From: Apus apus
Lineage: Eukaryota > Chordata > Aves > Apodiformes > Apodidae
NCBI RefSeq assembly: GCF_020740795.1
Contig: NC_067301.1
Location: 8,260,501 to 8,324,500, forward strand
Direction: 5' to 3'
Length of the DNA: 64,000 nt
This document shows positions 34,226 through 46,700 of this stretch, in pieces; the first letter of the stretch is position 1; each line of letters begins with the position of its first letter. The notes beneath the pieces were generated by a model that saw nothing but the letters and a program-made list of their open reading frames with translations, was not told the origin of the DNA and did no database searches. Made by a program: the position numbers and the translations under genes.

Positions 34226-34885
34226 GTGAGGGTGTCCCCATGGGGGGTTCCAGACCTCTGACTGCTGGGGAGGGTCCCCCCAGCCTGATGCAAACTCTCT
34301 GGAGGGACAATTGCTGGCCCACACACTGCTGCTCGATGCCCTCTTCAAACACCACGTGTCTCCTTGGAGAAGACGTCGCCACCGAGCACTGAGGCAAGTA
34401 GGTTCATCCCTGCAAAGCCACCTTTACCTGCTGAATTAATCTGCCTTGTTTCTCTCTGCTTCCATCCCTCCTTTGCTCACCATCACCAATCCCTTGCCCT
34501 TCTCTGAGAGCTGCTTCTCGTTGCCTTTTCATCTCTAGTTAGTCTGAACCTCAGACTTTAGATTCTTCTTCTAGACTTTATCTCCCTGAACTCAAACCAA
34601 GGCTTGGTTTTCAGATGCCACTCAGCAGATCACCTCTGTCTCACCAAGAGGATTGGTTGAAACCACATCCCACGGTGCCATGATTCATGGACGAGAAGTT
34701 TGAGGCTGCTTCAGTCCACAGAACATCACACCTTCTTGGAGGTTGAATTCCTTGCCTGAGTTGGGCTGGTTCTGTCCTGGTTTCCTGCAAAAGTTGTGAG
34801 CAGCAGCAGAGTGAAACCCTCATGTTGAATTATGAGCAGCCTGTGCTAAAGGGGATTAAATTTGGTGCAAACTGTTCAGGGCTGA
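34226..34885 (+). other. HTR6: HTR6 3' UTR (probable)
   Basis: From the stop codon to about 25 bases past the ATTAAA at 34855. No repeat elements. The end is inferred from the poly(A) signal; a longer UTR is possible. Confidence 0.5.
34855..34860 (+). terminator. HTR6: HTR6 candidate polyadenylation signal
   Basis: ATTAAA, the commonest variant signal, followed by a strong GT-rich element at about 34891-34920 ('ggagggtgtgtgggtgttcc'). Confidence 0.55.
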
Positions 34886-36579
34886 TTTTTGGAGGGTGTG
34901 TGGGTGTTCCACTTGTTTGTGGCTCTACGGGTATCCTGGCAGTAGTAAGGAGATAAGACTCCCTTCAGCTTCCATCCTACAGCTTCCTATTTTTAGCACA
35001 TGACCATCACACTTGGACAAGCCCGTCAGTTTTTAGATGATGGAATCAGAAAACCTTTTTTTATCCCCTTTATTCAAATCAGAATCTGAACAGATATTGT
35101 CTTCTAAATGACTGTGCCAGCCCCCCCAGCCCCTCCTCACTGAGCAGTGAGTGATGTGGGAAGTGGGCACTTAAAATATGAAAGAAACCAACAAATCCTT
35201 TTAGCAGATTCTTCCTCAAGTGCCTTTTGGATGCAGAGCTGGGTTGGGAGGGGGTTGCTGTGCCCTCCATGGACTCAGACCCTACAAGCCTTGCTGCCCA
35301 TTTCCAAGCTCACTCTAACCAGTTTAATTGTGCTCCCAAAGCTGATGAAGACAAAGGAGGACAAGGCATACCTAGGATTTTGGGGTGCTGGAAGAGGCAG
35401 CCACATGCCAAGCAAGTCTCATCAGTTTTCTTGCCATGTTGCCCATGTATGTTCCAGAACTGAACGTGTGTTTTTATGACTAACTTGACATTTATTTGCT
35501 GCAAATCCCCTTGCAGCTGAGGGCTGCCCAGGGGTCAGTGAGGCACAGGACAAAGGGAGGGCTGAGCCCAGGGTGATATCAAACCCACTAAGAGACCTTG
35601 GCCACCTAGCTGTGGACAGAGAGCTTGGGGTTGGGATCAAGAACCAAGATCAGTGTGTCCCTCTCTCCACAAATGATGTAAAAACATCTTTTGGCTGCAA
35701 CTCCAGCTAAAAAGAAGTAAATACATGATGAACTCCACGAGTCCATCAGGGAACCAAGGCAGCAGACACAGGCTTCAGGAGATGGACAAAGAGAAACTGC
35801 TTCTTCCAACCAGATGTTCAAAAGCAATAATCAGTGACTCTTATCATTGAGTCAGGTCTTTGTGACAAAGCATTTACTTGTGGACAAATTGTCTGATGCG
35901 GTGGAGAAATAGCACCTCTTTCCTGCAGCCACATTGACCAGAGAACAGGCCTGTCACAGCTTCTCCTGGAGACATCTCCTGTGGTTCTGAAGCAAGGAGC
36001 TGCTCATGATCAGAGCTGAGCAGGTCTGAGCCCCCATTGGTAGTAGGAACTGGGGAGAGGAAAAGCCACCCAAAGCTGCCAGGTGACATGCCATCCCCAG
36101 AGCAGCCACCCTTTCCACTTGGTGAGAAATAATCTGCAGGTGAGGTTTGCAGGAGAAAGGCAGGAGAGGGGGAACTAAAGCAGCTGCTGGGATGGGGAAG
36201 GAGCAAGAGGGCTCTGTGTGAGCCAAAATGGGAAGCTGCAATCACACTGGTTTCCATCTTCTGAGTCAAGGAGACCTTCCCAGCCTGGATGTGGGAAGGT
36301 GTTTGTACCAGCCAGCACTTGCTTTAGAACAGAAAAACATAGAGGAGGGGTTCATCCTCCTGCCATGCTCCTGCTTGATGCATCTCCTTGGGCTTAGAAA
36401 CAAAATAGGTCAGAAAAGGACCTTTTATGGATGTGGATCAATCCCATATGGTTTTGGAAGAGTCTGCCTGGCAGGGGATGTAAAGCAAGGTCCCTCCCTC
36501 CTGTTTGAGACTGAGGGAGAAGAGAGTAGATGCCAATTTGCTTTTATGGAAGGAGGTAGAAATCAAACAGATTCATGTT
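34886..36579. other. HTR6-TMCO4 tail-to-tail spacer
   Basis: About 1.7 kb between the candidate 3' ends of two convergent genes. No CR1 copy, simple repeat array or supported exon was seen; the open frames in both strands look spurious. Confidence 0.5.
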
Positions 36580-37603
36580 TATCCTCTGCCAAGTATTGGT
36601 TTTATTCTAAGCCAATTAAAAATATGTACAGGGGGGGCTTTTAAGGCTGGAGAAGTGTGTGGGACATGAAACAAAAGTCTCTGTGGGTTGCTGGCTTGCA
36701 AAACCTGGGAGGAAGTTTCACAAAGTAGTAACTCATAAAAGCCCACTCTGTTTCTTCTGATTCCACCCAGGGACTTGAAGCAGGTTTCTAATAGCAGGGA
36801 GGCCTCAAATGCTCATCACCCTCAGCTTCCAGAGTGAGGAACAGTCCTGTTGACTGGGAAGTGCCCAAGCCCTGGCAGCAAACCAGCAGCAGATGGGAGA
36901 CAGAAGCCAGGTTGCCAGAGCCCTTCACCTCCCCAGCTAGCAGAGCTGAAGTGGGGATGCTCAGATGTACAGAGCTGGGCACCCAGAGCCTGCAACATGC
37001 CTGCTCGCCTGAAACCCACATCAACCACTGGTGGGAAACTCATTTTAATGTCCTAGTAACAAGCCCCTCTCCATGATATAGCTTAAAAATACCCACAGAG
37101 CCACCTGCTTTCCCAAGAGTTATGTAGCAGAGACACAGTCCCTGCTGGTGACAGCTGCTTCCCTCAAGAATAAGCCCAGTTTGTGCCAGGAGGGAAGTGC
37201 CACTGCTTCCTGAGGAGCAGTGCTGATTCAGGCAGGAATCAGCCCCTTCTCATCTGTGGGAGATGCTGTGGGTGGCTGCTCCAAAAGCTTGGATCCAGTA
37301 ACAGGACTCTGGTCCTGGTGCCAGGCTCTGAAAGCTGCAGCTATAGCTCTGCCAGCTCTCCTGACACTCCTTTGGGAGTCCCAGTGCAACGGACGCTGCT
37401 TTGATAGTGGTTTTGGTGCTGGCTGAGCACCTCTGCCCCACACAGCTCTAATCTGCTCCTTTTCCTGCTGCCTGCTCCCTGCTGTCCCCACTGTGTGAAG
37501 AGGCTGGTCAGGGGAGGGAGGTTTCCCCCAGGAGGTGGCTGGAGGAACCCTAGCAGCGAGTGTGGCCAGCTGGGAGAGCCTCACCATCAGCTGCATTCTC
37601 CTC
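36580..37603 (-). other. TMCO4: TMCO4 3' UTR (probable)
   Basis: Downstream of the TMCO4 stop on the minus strand there are two candidate poly(A) signals: ATTAAA at 37049-37044, followed by GT-rich sequence, and AATAAA at 36606-36601. The extent shown uses the distal one. The choice is uncertain. Confidence 0.35.
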
Positions 37604-37780
37604 TCATGCCACATCTTCCTCTCCTGCAGCCTCACTGCCTGCTGCCCGCTCTGATTTCTTGGCTTGAGGGGACAAAAGACTCCTGCTGCCCTTCTCTTCC
37701 AGCTGGCACTCCTTGGTTTTGATGCCCACAGCTTTTAGGATCATGTCCATTTGCTTCATGTAGTCCAGGTGGCCGTTCAC
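37604..37780 (-). CDS. TMCO4: TMCO4 last coding exon
   Basis: 177 bases, phase 0 start after acceptor 'ttgcttgcag'. Encodes residues 373-430 and TGA. Opens with '[12 protein letters not shown]', the conserved end of the DUF726 domain and candidate catalytic His376, then a Lys/Glu/Ser-rich tail of about 35 residues, clearly shorter than the human tail. Confidence 0.93.
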   Translation of the reverse strand: MNGHLDYMKQMDMILKAVGIKTKECQLEEKGSRSLLSPQAKKSERAAGSEAAGEEDVA

Positions 37781-40700
37781 CTGCAAGCAACAAGAGTCCC
37801 ATTAGTGGGGATGCAGCAGGGAACCCGGCTCAGGCAAGTCCTTCAACTCCAAAGCCACCCATGGGACCTGAAAGGATGAAAGAAGGAGCTCTGAAAACTG
37901 CAGCTGTCCACTGAACCACCTGAACTGGCTGCACCCTTGGTGGTACACACTGCTGCAGGGCTGCTTTTCCTCTGACAAGTGTGGATTTAAATTGCTTGGC
38001 CACTGGTGAGTTACAAACCCCCAGGTACTGGGTGCTATGAGGTGACCTGCCATGCTGAGAGACACCCAGGTAGGAGACAAGTTGTCATAGTTCAACTCCC
38101 TGTTCTCTGCTAAATCACATGTCCTCCCTGTGCCTTAGCTCCCTTGTAAAAGCAAATATTATCCTATTAAAATGAAGATACAGTCATTACATCTCACAAC
38201 AGCTCCCAGGCGTGTCAAGGCTCTTGGCTGGAAGCTGCACTGACCATATAAAACTGGGAGGCTGAGAGTTATGGGTTCATAAACCAAATTAAAGTCAACA
38301 GTACATGCAAGCTGCCTCCCATTTTGATTGTAAAGTGATTTCCATAAGATAAACCCTTCTGAGATGGATGTTGGAAAGCACCCTTCCAGCCACGGCACAG
38401 GAGGGAGAGAAAAGCTCCTCTGCAGGTTATTGTTATACATGTAATTCTGCCTGGCTGGAAGGGCTGAAACTGCCTTCTTAATATCAGGTGTCCTGTGCAA
38501 GCTGAGTGTTTGAAGTCAGGACAGCCAGGATCCTCCTGGGGAGCAGCCTCCAGCTCTGCTTTGCTGCTGTGCTCACAGCCAGAGTGGGGGAAGCACCTTG
38601 GAGCCGGGAATCACAAGGGGGATGGACAGTGGGATTTCCTGTGGAGAGGGAAGCGCCCAGGGGCTGAGGTGAGGCTGTTTCCTGCAGAGTGTATTGGTAG
38701 GATTTGCCTCCTAAGATGTTTTAGCCTATCACAGACTGGTTTGGGTTGGAAGGGACCTTCAAGATCATCTAGATCCAACCCCCTGCATAGGCAGGGACAC
38801 CTCCCACCAGACCAGGTTGCTCCAAGCCTCATCCAACCTGCCCTTCAACACTGCCAGGGATGGGGCAGCCACAGCTTCCCTGGGCAACCTGGGCCAGGGT
38901 CTCACCACCCTCATAGTGAAGAATTTCCTCCTCATGTCCAACCTAAATCTGCCCTCTTCCAGTTTTAATGCATTCCCCCTCGTCCTCTCACTCCCTGCGC
39001 TTGTCCCAAGTCCCTCCCCAGCTTTCCTGGAGCCCCTTCAGGCACTGGAAGCTGCTCTAAGGTCTCCCTGGAGCCTTCTCTTCTCCAGGCTGAACACCCC
39101 AATTCTCCCAGCCTGTCTCCAGAGCAGAGCTGTTCCAGCCCTTGGATCATCTCTGTGGCCTCCTCTGGACTCACTCCAGGAGCTCCATGTCCTTCTTATG
39201 TTGGGGACTCCAGAACTGGACACAGTTCTCCAGGTGGGATCTCATGAGAGCTGAGTAAAGGGGGAGGATCACCTCCCTTGACCTGCTGCCATCTTTGCTA
39301 AATTCCATTTCCAACAGTTTAAATCCTTCCTGCCCCAGCCAGAAGGTTGTCTTGGGCAACACTGCCACTTACTTTCCAAAATCCTACTTGTAATTAGGGA
39401 ATTTCCAGTGCGGGGAATACCCAAGAGCACGGTCCCAGGCTTCCTGCTTCCCAGCTCCATGCACCAGTGCCCCAGGAAGGAACTCTCTGTTCATACCAGA
39501 GCAAAGCTCTTCCTTTTGAGAGGCAACATTGGATACACTTAGGACTTGGAGCAAAATGAAGGATTTAAACAGCACATTAGGAAGGCAATAAGCAACTTTC
39601 ATCAGTCCAGATGGCTCGACAGGCTCTTGATGTTTTGAACAGATTAGCTAATTAAAATAACCATAGAAGGACTAATGGACTGGCTGTTCAGATGTGGATG
39701 TTGTTCTCTGAAAAAGGATGGACCTCAGTGCACAGTCAGGGGGTTGGTGCTAAGGAAAGACAGAAGTTGGACAAGGGGGGAGAAACAAGAAGGAAATGGA
39801 TGTACTGGGAGGAGCTGTGAAGCCTCTTGGTTTGGTGAAACCTCTGCAGTCATCACAACCCTCCTGCCCTGGTCAGTGCTGGGGGATTTCTCAACCTCTT
39901 ACATTTTCTGGTCATTAGAGAGAACAAATTTCCTCTTCCACCCTAAGGACTAGATTTTCATAACTCCTCAGTATCCAGCAGCTTCCACCAAAATGATGGG
40001 GAATTCCTCTTCTTGAGCACCACAATCACCAAGAGACTCTGGGTACGAGCAGTTCTGAAGAGCTGAGCTTTCCCCTGATGGCGCTAAAAGAAAAGCTGAG
40101 ACCTCCTGAAAGTCCATCCCTCACTGCAGGTCTGCTAATACCACTGAATCTCTTCCAAAAGGAAACTCACTTCTATTTCCAGGACAGCCCAGGAGAGGAT
40201 TCCAGACCAAGAGAAGCCCTGAGAAGGTAGGACTCTTTCTATGCTGTGACATCAAGTACTGAACCACCAGCCAAAGACCAGCCAACAAACTGCCTTGCCA
40301 CTTCAAAGCTGTGAAGCCATCCTTCTGGGGGGGAAATAAAAAAATTCCACCTCTCAAAAACCTGCTTTCATCTGGATTCTGAAAAGCTGGATTCCTCTGC
40401 TGGGTAGGTGGTGCTGGAGAAAGGATGGGAACATCTAAAGCCTTGTAAGGGACAATAAACATGTTAAAGGGAAATAAACAATTGTTTGAATATTTGTCAG
40501 AACAAAGTGGAGGAGGAATTTTCAAAATAAATGGAATAGAAAAATGGTCTTGTAACCAAACCAAATGATACTGATGCTTGTTAAAAGGGAGTGAATGCAA
40601 TGGGGTTGGTTTATCTTTGTGCTTAGGTGACTTCTCCCCCCTTGTAGCTGGTTTTGTGGTTGTTTTGACTCATTGGAAAACACAAGCCAGCTCCTGGATG

Positions 40701-43700
40701 AGGGGAAGATCTCCAGAGGACTGCAGGTGATGGCATTGCTCAGGTGGATCCATCACTCAGCTGGAAGGAGCTGTCAGTTCCGAAAGTCTGGAAAGATTTT
40801 CAAGTTCAAATCCACCCAAAAAAGCATAAAAAATGTCACAGAGCATTATCATTAGCTGTGTCTGCTGGATTCAGGTGGCAGTTGTTTTATTTGGTACAAG
40901 AAGTGCCTCTGGTTAAGGTGCCAGAAAAACACAGTTCAGTTTATGGGAGCTTGAAGAACAAAAATAATTCCACCCCTGGACCTGCAGCCAGCCCACTCTG
41001 AGCTCTGCAGCACAGATGCTGCTCTCCCTAGAAATGACAGCAGCTCTGGGTGGAGAGAGACAGGGACCAGCATGTTGGAGAAGACATGATCATAGGATCA
41101 ACCAGCAGCTCCCTGGGACAATCTCCAGGGCTCCACACAGTTGGTTTCCCTCAGTGTTGTGAAAGAACAGACAAAGCAGCAGCACAGGATCCATCTGTGA
41201 AGATCAGCTCTTTAGGAGAGAGGAACAACCCTGACCTCTTTCAGGGTTTGAGCTACAGGTATCTGAGGTGTAACCCAGAGCCCAGCACCCTTGGGGTGCT
41301 GCCAAGAGGTGGGATGGGGAAAGAACCTGGGAGAAGGGAGATCCTATGTACAATCCTGGCTCTGCCACAGACCCACACGAGTACTGGCAAGACTCTGTCA
41401 CAACCCTGGGTATCACCATGACATTGCTCTGCTCGACATGGCAGAAGAAGGCTTTGCTCACACCAGACCCAACTGTTCTAAGGTCCTGCTAAGTTTCCCT
41501 CAAGAAGAGCACTGATCCCAATTGGCCAGTGCAAGAATCACACTATGGCTCCAGAGCCTGGCACAGCTCACAGATATTTGCTCTGCAGGTCTGGGGAGCT
41601 TGTGAGAGCTCAGCTGGGAGTTCTGGCCTCTTGGCTACCTGCAGGGAGAGAGAAAGGACAGAGCAGCTGGTCTCTGCCTTCCTCCTGCTCTCCTTGATCA
41701 AACATCCCATGGACTGAAGGAGAATTCCAGAGGAGCAGGGAGCCATGCAGCATGAGCAGAGGATGTGCAGAACTCTTCAAGTTGCAGGAGCTCAGGTCAT
41801 TAAAACAGCTCAGAATTTCACCTCTTGGATTTGTTTTGAAGCCCATCATGTCCAAAGAACAAATTTACCATGCAAGAAAAAAAACACCTTCAAGTTCAAA
41901 TGCCTCTCCAGAGCTTCTTTATTTCACCAGGAGCTGTAATGTCTGCCTTGGGGGGGCATCAGTTTCAGGATCCCTTTTGGACAAAATGCTGTTTTCATAG
42001 AAACCAGTATTTTGTGCAGGATGAAAAGGGTTAAGAGAGTGAGGTGCAGTTTCTGCAGCTCAGATAATGATCACACCTTCCTTCCCCGCAGCCCTTTCCT
42101 CCCCCTGGTGTGTCAGACACTCTGTGTACACACACATAGTGAAACCGAACCGCCTCCGGGTGGCAGAGCTCAGCAGAGCCAGCTCAGCAGCTTTGCTTAT
42201 TGTCACTTCCCCTCTCCCTTTCCAACTGGTGGCAGGGAATTTGGCATCCAGGAAGAGAACCTGAGCGCAGCCCCGTGCTGGGAAATGAACCACCAGCCAG
42301 TCTGGGGGGAGAACTGGGAAAGAAGGGGAGAAACTGAAATGCCACCATTGCTTTCCAAAAAAACCCATAGAATGCCTTGGGCTGGAAGGGACCTCTAAAG
42401 ATTATCTAGTCGAACCTCCCTACAATAAGCAGGGACATCTCCAACTAGACCAGATTGCTCAGAGCCCCATCAAGCCTGACCTTCAATGTCTCCAGGGATG
42501 GGGCCTCACCACCTCTTTAGGCAGCCTGTTCCAGTGATCCACCACCCTCATATTAAAGAACTTTTTCCTAATGTCCAACCTAAATCTACCCTATTCTAGC
42601 TTAAAACCATCACCCCTTGTCCTATCATTACATGCCCTGGTGAACAGCTCTTTCCCAGCCTTCTTATAGGGCCCTTTCAGGCACTTGGAGGTGCTCTAAG
42701 GTCCCCCCAGGGTCTTCTCTTCTCCAGGCTGAACAACCCCAACTCCCTCCAGCCCTTGGATCATTTTGGTTGCCCTCCTCTGGAGACGCTCCAACGGCTC
42801 CACATCCTTCTTGTGTTGGGGGCTCCAGAGCTGGACACAGCACTTCAGGTGAGGTCTCCCCAGGGCAGACTAGAGGGGCAGAATCACCTTTCTCCCTCTG
42901 CTGGCCACACTTCTCTTGATGCAGCCCAGGATGCAGTTGGCCTTCTGGGCTGCAATTGCAAATTGGTGGCTTATGTCCAGCCTTTCATCCATCCATCCAT
43001 CCATCCATCCATCCATCCATCCATCCATCCATCCTCAGTTTTGGATACTGCCACCAAAGCCATACAGCCCTCCTCTTCCAGATGGTGGCCAAGACTGATG
43101 GATTTTAGGACTGCTGAGCTCTGCCAGGTTCTCACTCAAAACACAACCACCTCTGCCAAGCTGGCAGGCTCCCCTGGTCACAATTATTCCCACATGTCAG
43201 TGTAAGCCTTGATTCAGAGTGCTGGGTGTTTCTTGCATGAGAGAGGGCATTCAGCCCAGCAGAAAATGTCCTCTCTGTTTTTCACAGTTTTCTGAAAGCA
43301 AAGATCTAACCCAGGCTGGGGAATGTGGCTGGACCTGGGAGGGACAATTCCCATAGTAAGAACGTGAAGAACATCAAACAAACCTTGAAAGAGGTCGTGG
43401 CTTAATGAAGTTAAGATAGAAATAAAATTCTTCTGTTTGGGTTCTTCAGAAAGAATGTTTTCCAAAAGTGAGGACAGTGAACACATCTCCTAATTCAGAA
43501 GCTGGAATTTGAATGGATTGATGAAAAAATATGAACTTGCCATATGCAGCAAGTCCTGCCTTGCACTGAAGGTACATCCTGAGCATCAGGAGTCCTGGGG
43601 CCTCAGAGGAAAAGAGATCCCCAAAAATAAAGACTGGATTGATATATTGAACTGGAGTGTTTCTAAAAATTAGCTTAGGGGACCCAAATGCCTGACACTG

Positions 43701-46700
43701 TGAACTACACTAGTGACCCAAAATATCTGCTCTATTGGCCAAGCCAGGATTGAGAAGAATTTTTCCAGAGTCCAGATGAAGACACTGAGGTAAGATGCAG
43801 TCTCCATAACCAGGATGGTGTAACAGGACCTGCCTGCAGCAGAAGACAACTCCTTCCCTGGAACAGCCTGATCACCTTTCCTCTCCCCATCCTGCTCCAG
43901 GAATACACAAGATTTGGCAGCTGAAATGTCACCATCTTTGTGGCTTTCAAACCAGTTTCTCTGTTCCACAAAACAAGATCACTTTGGGTTAACTGAGGGA
44001 ATTTTCACCCTCTTTGGGGACAATGACCTGCTCTCAGTTTATCCATCCCTTAATCTCCTTTATGAGCTGAGGGTAATAACATATCTGGGCATTTGGGAAA
44101 TTCAGTAGCTATGGAGCAGGGCAACATCTCTGCTTAGCAATGTGATCTCCTACCAATCCATCCCACATTTAAGACCTTCTGGTGTGTCTGGGGCAGAGCT
44201 ACATCCAGCCAATATCAATAATAGACACTGTTGTAAGTGCAGAATCTCACACACATGAGCTGAATCTGTGCCCCAGGAGGAAACCTCATGTACACAATGT
44301 GTCAGCTAAGTCAGCCTTCCCCTTCATTAACGCTTTTAATTGGATGCTGCAAATGAATTTGCTTGCTGTGTTAGCTGAAGGGGTCAGAACCAAAGCTCCT
44401 CAACTGAGCACAGAAATTATACAGAATTATCAATTGTGTTCCAACATAAGACAGGAAACAGAAAGATGAATTCTCTGTCCTCAGTTCACCTTCCTGGGCT
44501 TTGTGCAGCTACTCCACAGAAGCAAAGATTATTAACACTACTCAGGGAAAACTCCCACTGCTTTTGCTGGCAGTTTTGCTCCAGGAAGGTCTGTGTGATG
44601 GGAACAGCTTCTTGCAAAGCCAACAGCTTCAAACCACTGCAAACCTGCCAAGAATAGAGGCTGGCTTTGCAAGAACAGCCTGATTTTCAAATGGAAGGTG
44701 CTTTCATGTGTGAAGTGCAAGAGAAAAAAAAAACTGTTAAAGGTGGTAAGTGGTGCAAATTGTTATGCTCCAGGGGAGAGAGATGTCAAAACTTTGCTGG
44801 TTACTCAAGTGGAACAGCAAATTTCATCTGTCAAATTGTATTAGATGTAAACAGAAACAACCTGTGAATCTTTTCTGAAATGTGGCACTGGGTAATCTCA
44901 GAAAACATGAGATTACCCAGAAATCCAGCCTTGAATTCAGCCAGGGTGGGTACTCAAAGAGATGGTGTGGAAATGATGCTCAGATTTCAGGCACAGTGGA
45001 GGGAAGGGGAGGAAATGCCTTCTATCCATCTGCAGGAAGGCCACAGTGCCAGGGCACCACACTGATCCTAAGTAGCTGTGCCTGTGTGAGCTCTGAAATG
45101 AGGAATAAAGGCTCTAGGAAATGGTTCTCTCTGCCTTTTAGAAGCAGCTGAATATCCCCAAAGAGAACATCAAGCTCAAGCCAAACCTCTGTGTTGCAGC
45201 CAGGAGGGACATCAGCCTTTCAGGTTTTTTTGTCTGCCACAGAGCAAATACAAACTGCAAGCTGTAAATGGCTCGAGATTCTTTGCCTTCCCTTGGAGTG
45301 GGAATACTAGGTCCCTCTTCTGGGAAAGCTTTTGGAAAGAGAGATCAGTTATTTTTGGTTTTTAATCACTGACACAGGGAGAGCTTTCCCACTTCTTAGT
45401 TACAGCAGCAAAGAAAAGGAGAGGAAAAAAGCTTCTAGGGTGTCTCAGAGGGAAAAAAAGCAAAGGTGTGATACAGATGATTCCCAAAAGCAGCTCTGCT
45501 GTTTTGCCTTCCATTGTGCAGAGGTGCTGCAGGAGCTGAAGGTGGCTGTGAAATCCACCAGAGTACCATGGATCTTTGGTCTGTGGGTTCTGGAGCATGG
45601 CTCTGGAGCTCCAGGTATCTCCATGAGGTTCACTCTCCTCTAGTGTGGCAAGTGTTGAAGGGCAGGTTGGATGGGGCTTGGAGCAACCTGGTCCGGTGGG
45701 AGGTGTCCCTGCCCATGCAGGGGGGTGGATCTAGATGATCTTTAAGGTCCCTTCCAACCCAAATCATTCCATGATTCTATGATTTCCAGGAATTTGTGAG
45801 CCCCAGCAGCAGGCTGGCAGCTGCCACCCAGACAATGTTTTGATGAAGATTAAGAAAAGGAGAATTCAGCTGCCATGGCAAGGTTGGGAAAGGGAGGAGT
45901 TTCAAAGTTACTGCAAAACTTAATCATAATGTGAACATCTTTAAGACACTTTCACATTGGAATATCAAGAGAACTTCAGCAATAATGATCTACTAGACTC
46001 CCAGCTGTGTATTCCAGCTGCCCCCAAGTCCACCCCTGGTTCCTGGTGCAGTCAAACTGCCCAGACCAACTCAAGCACCTGCTCTTGGCTTGGGAGCCTC
46101 CCTGAAAATGCTCTGCCTACCTTCTGGCTCTGAGCACTTCTGGAATATTCAAATGTTCATGCAAAATGTAATCTACAACAAACAGCAATCAGTCTAATAC
46201 GCTACAGCTCAATTACTGCCTTGGTTTCTCTAACAGGTGCTGTCAAATAAATCTCCTGAATAAATAAGTCCCACTGTAACCTTTAGAAAGGCTTTTATAT
46301 CTGCATTTGCTGAGTGGGAGGACATTTTTCTCTCAGTTTTTTTACTATCAAGTCAGATAAAAAACACACTAATCAAGAGAGACGTGCACCAAGTGCCTTG
46401 GAGGTGAACTCCTGTTTACACTGAGGTCTCCTCCACACACTTCAGGATTCTGATGCTACCACAGCAAAGAGAACCAAGCCCTTTGGATCCAGTCTGGTTT
46501 TCATCATGGATGGACTGGGAGAAGCCTAAAATACTGAGGCTGCCTGCATCAGATTGTCACACACCTTTGCATCATCTGTTTTATTCTTCTATCCCAGTTT
46601 GGCCTTTCTTATTCCTGGCAGGAGACTCCCAGGGACATCCAGCAAGGTGGAGACTCACAGGGCATCTATCTGAAGGTCCCCATTTATAGCAAATATCTCT

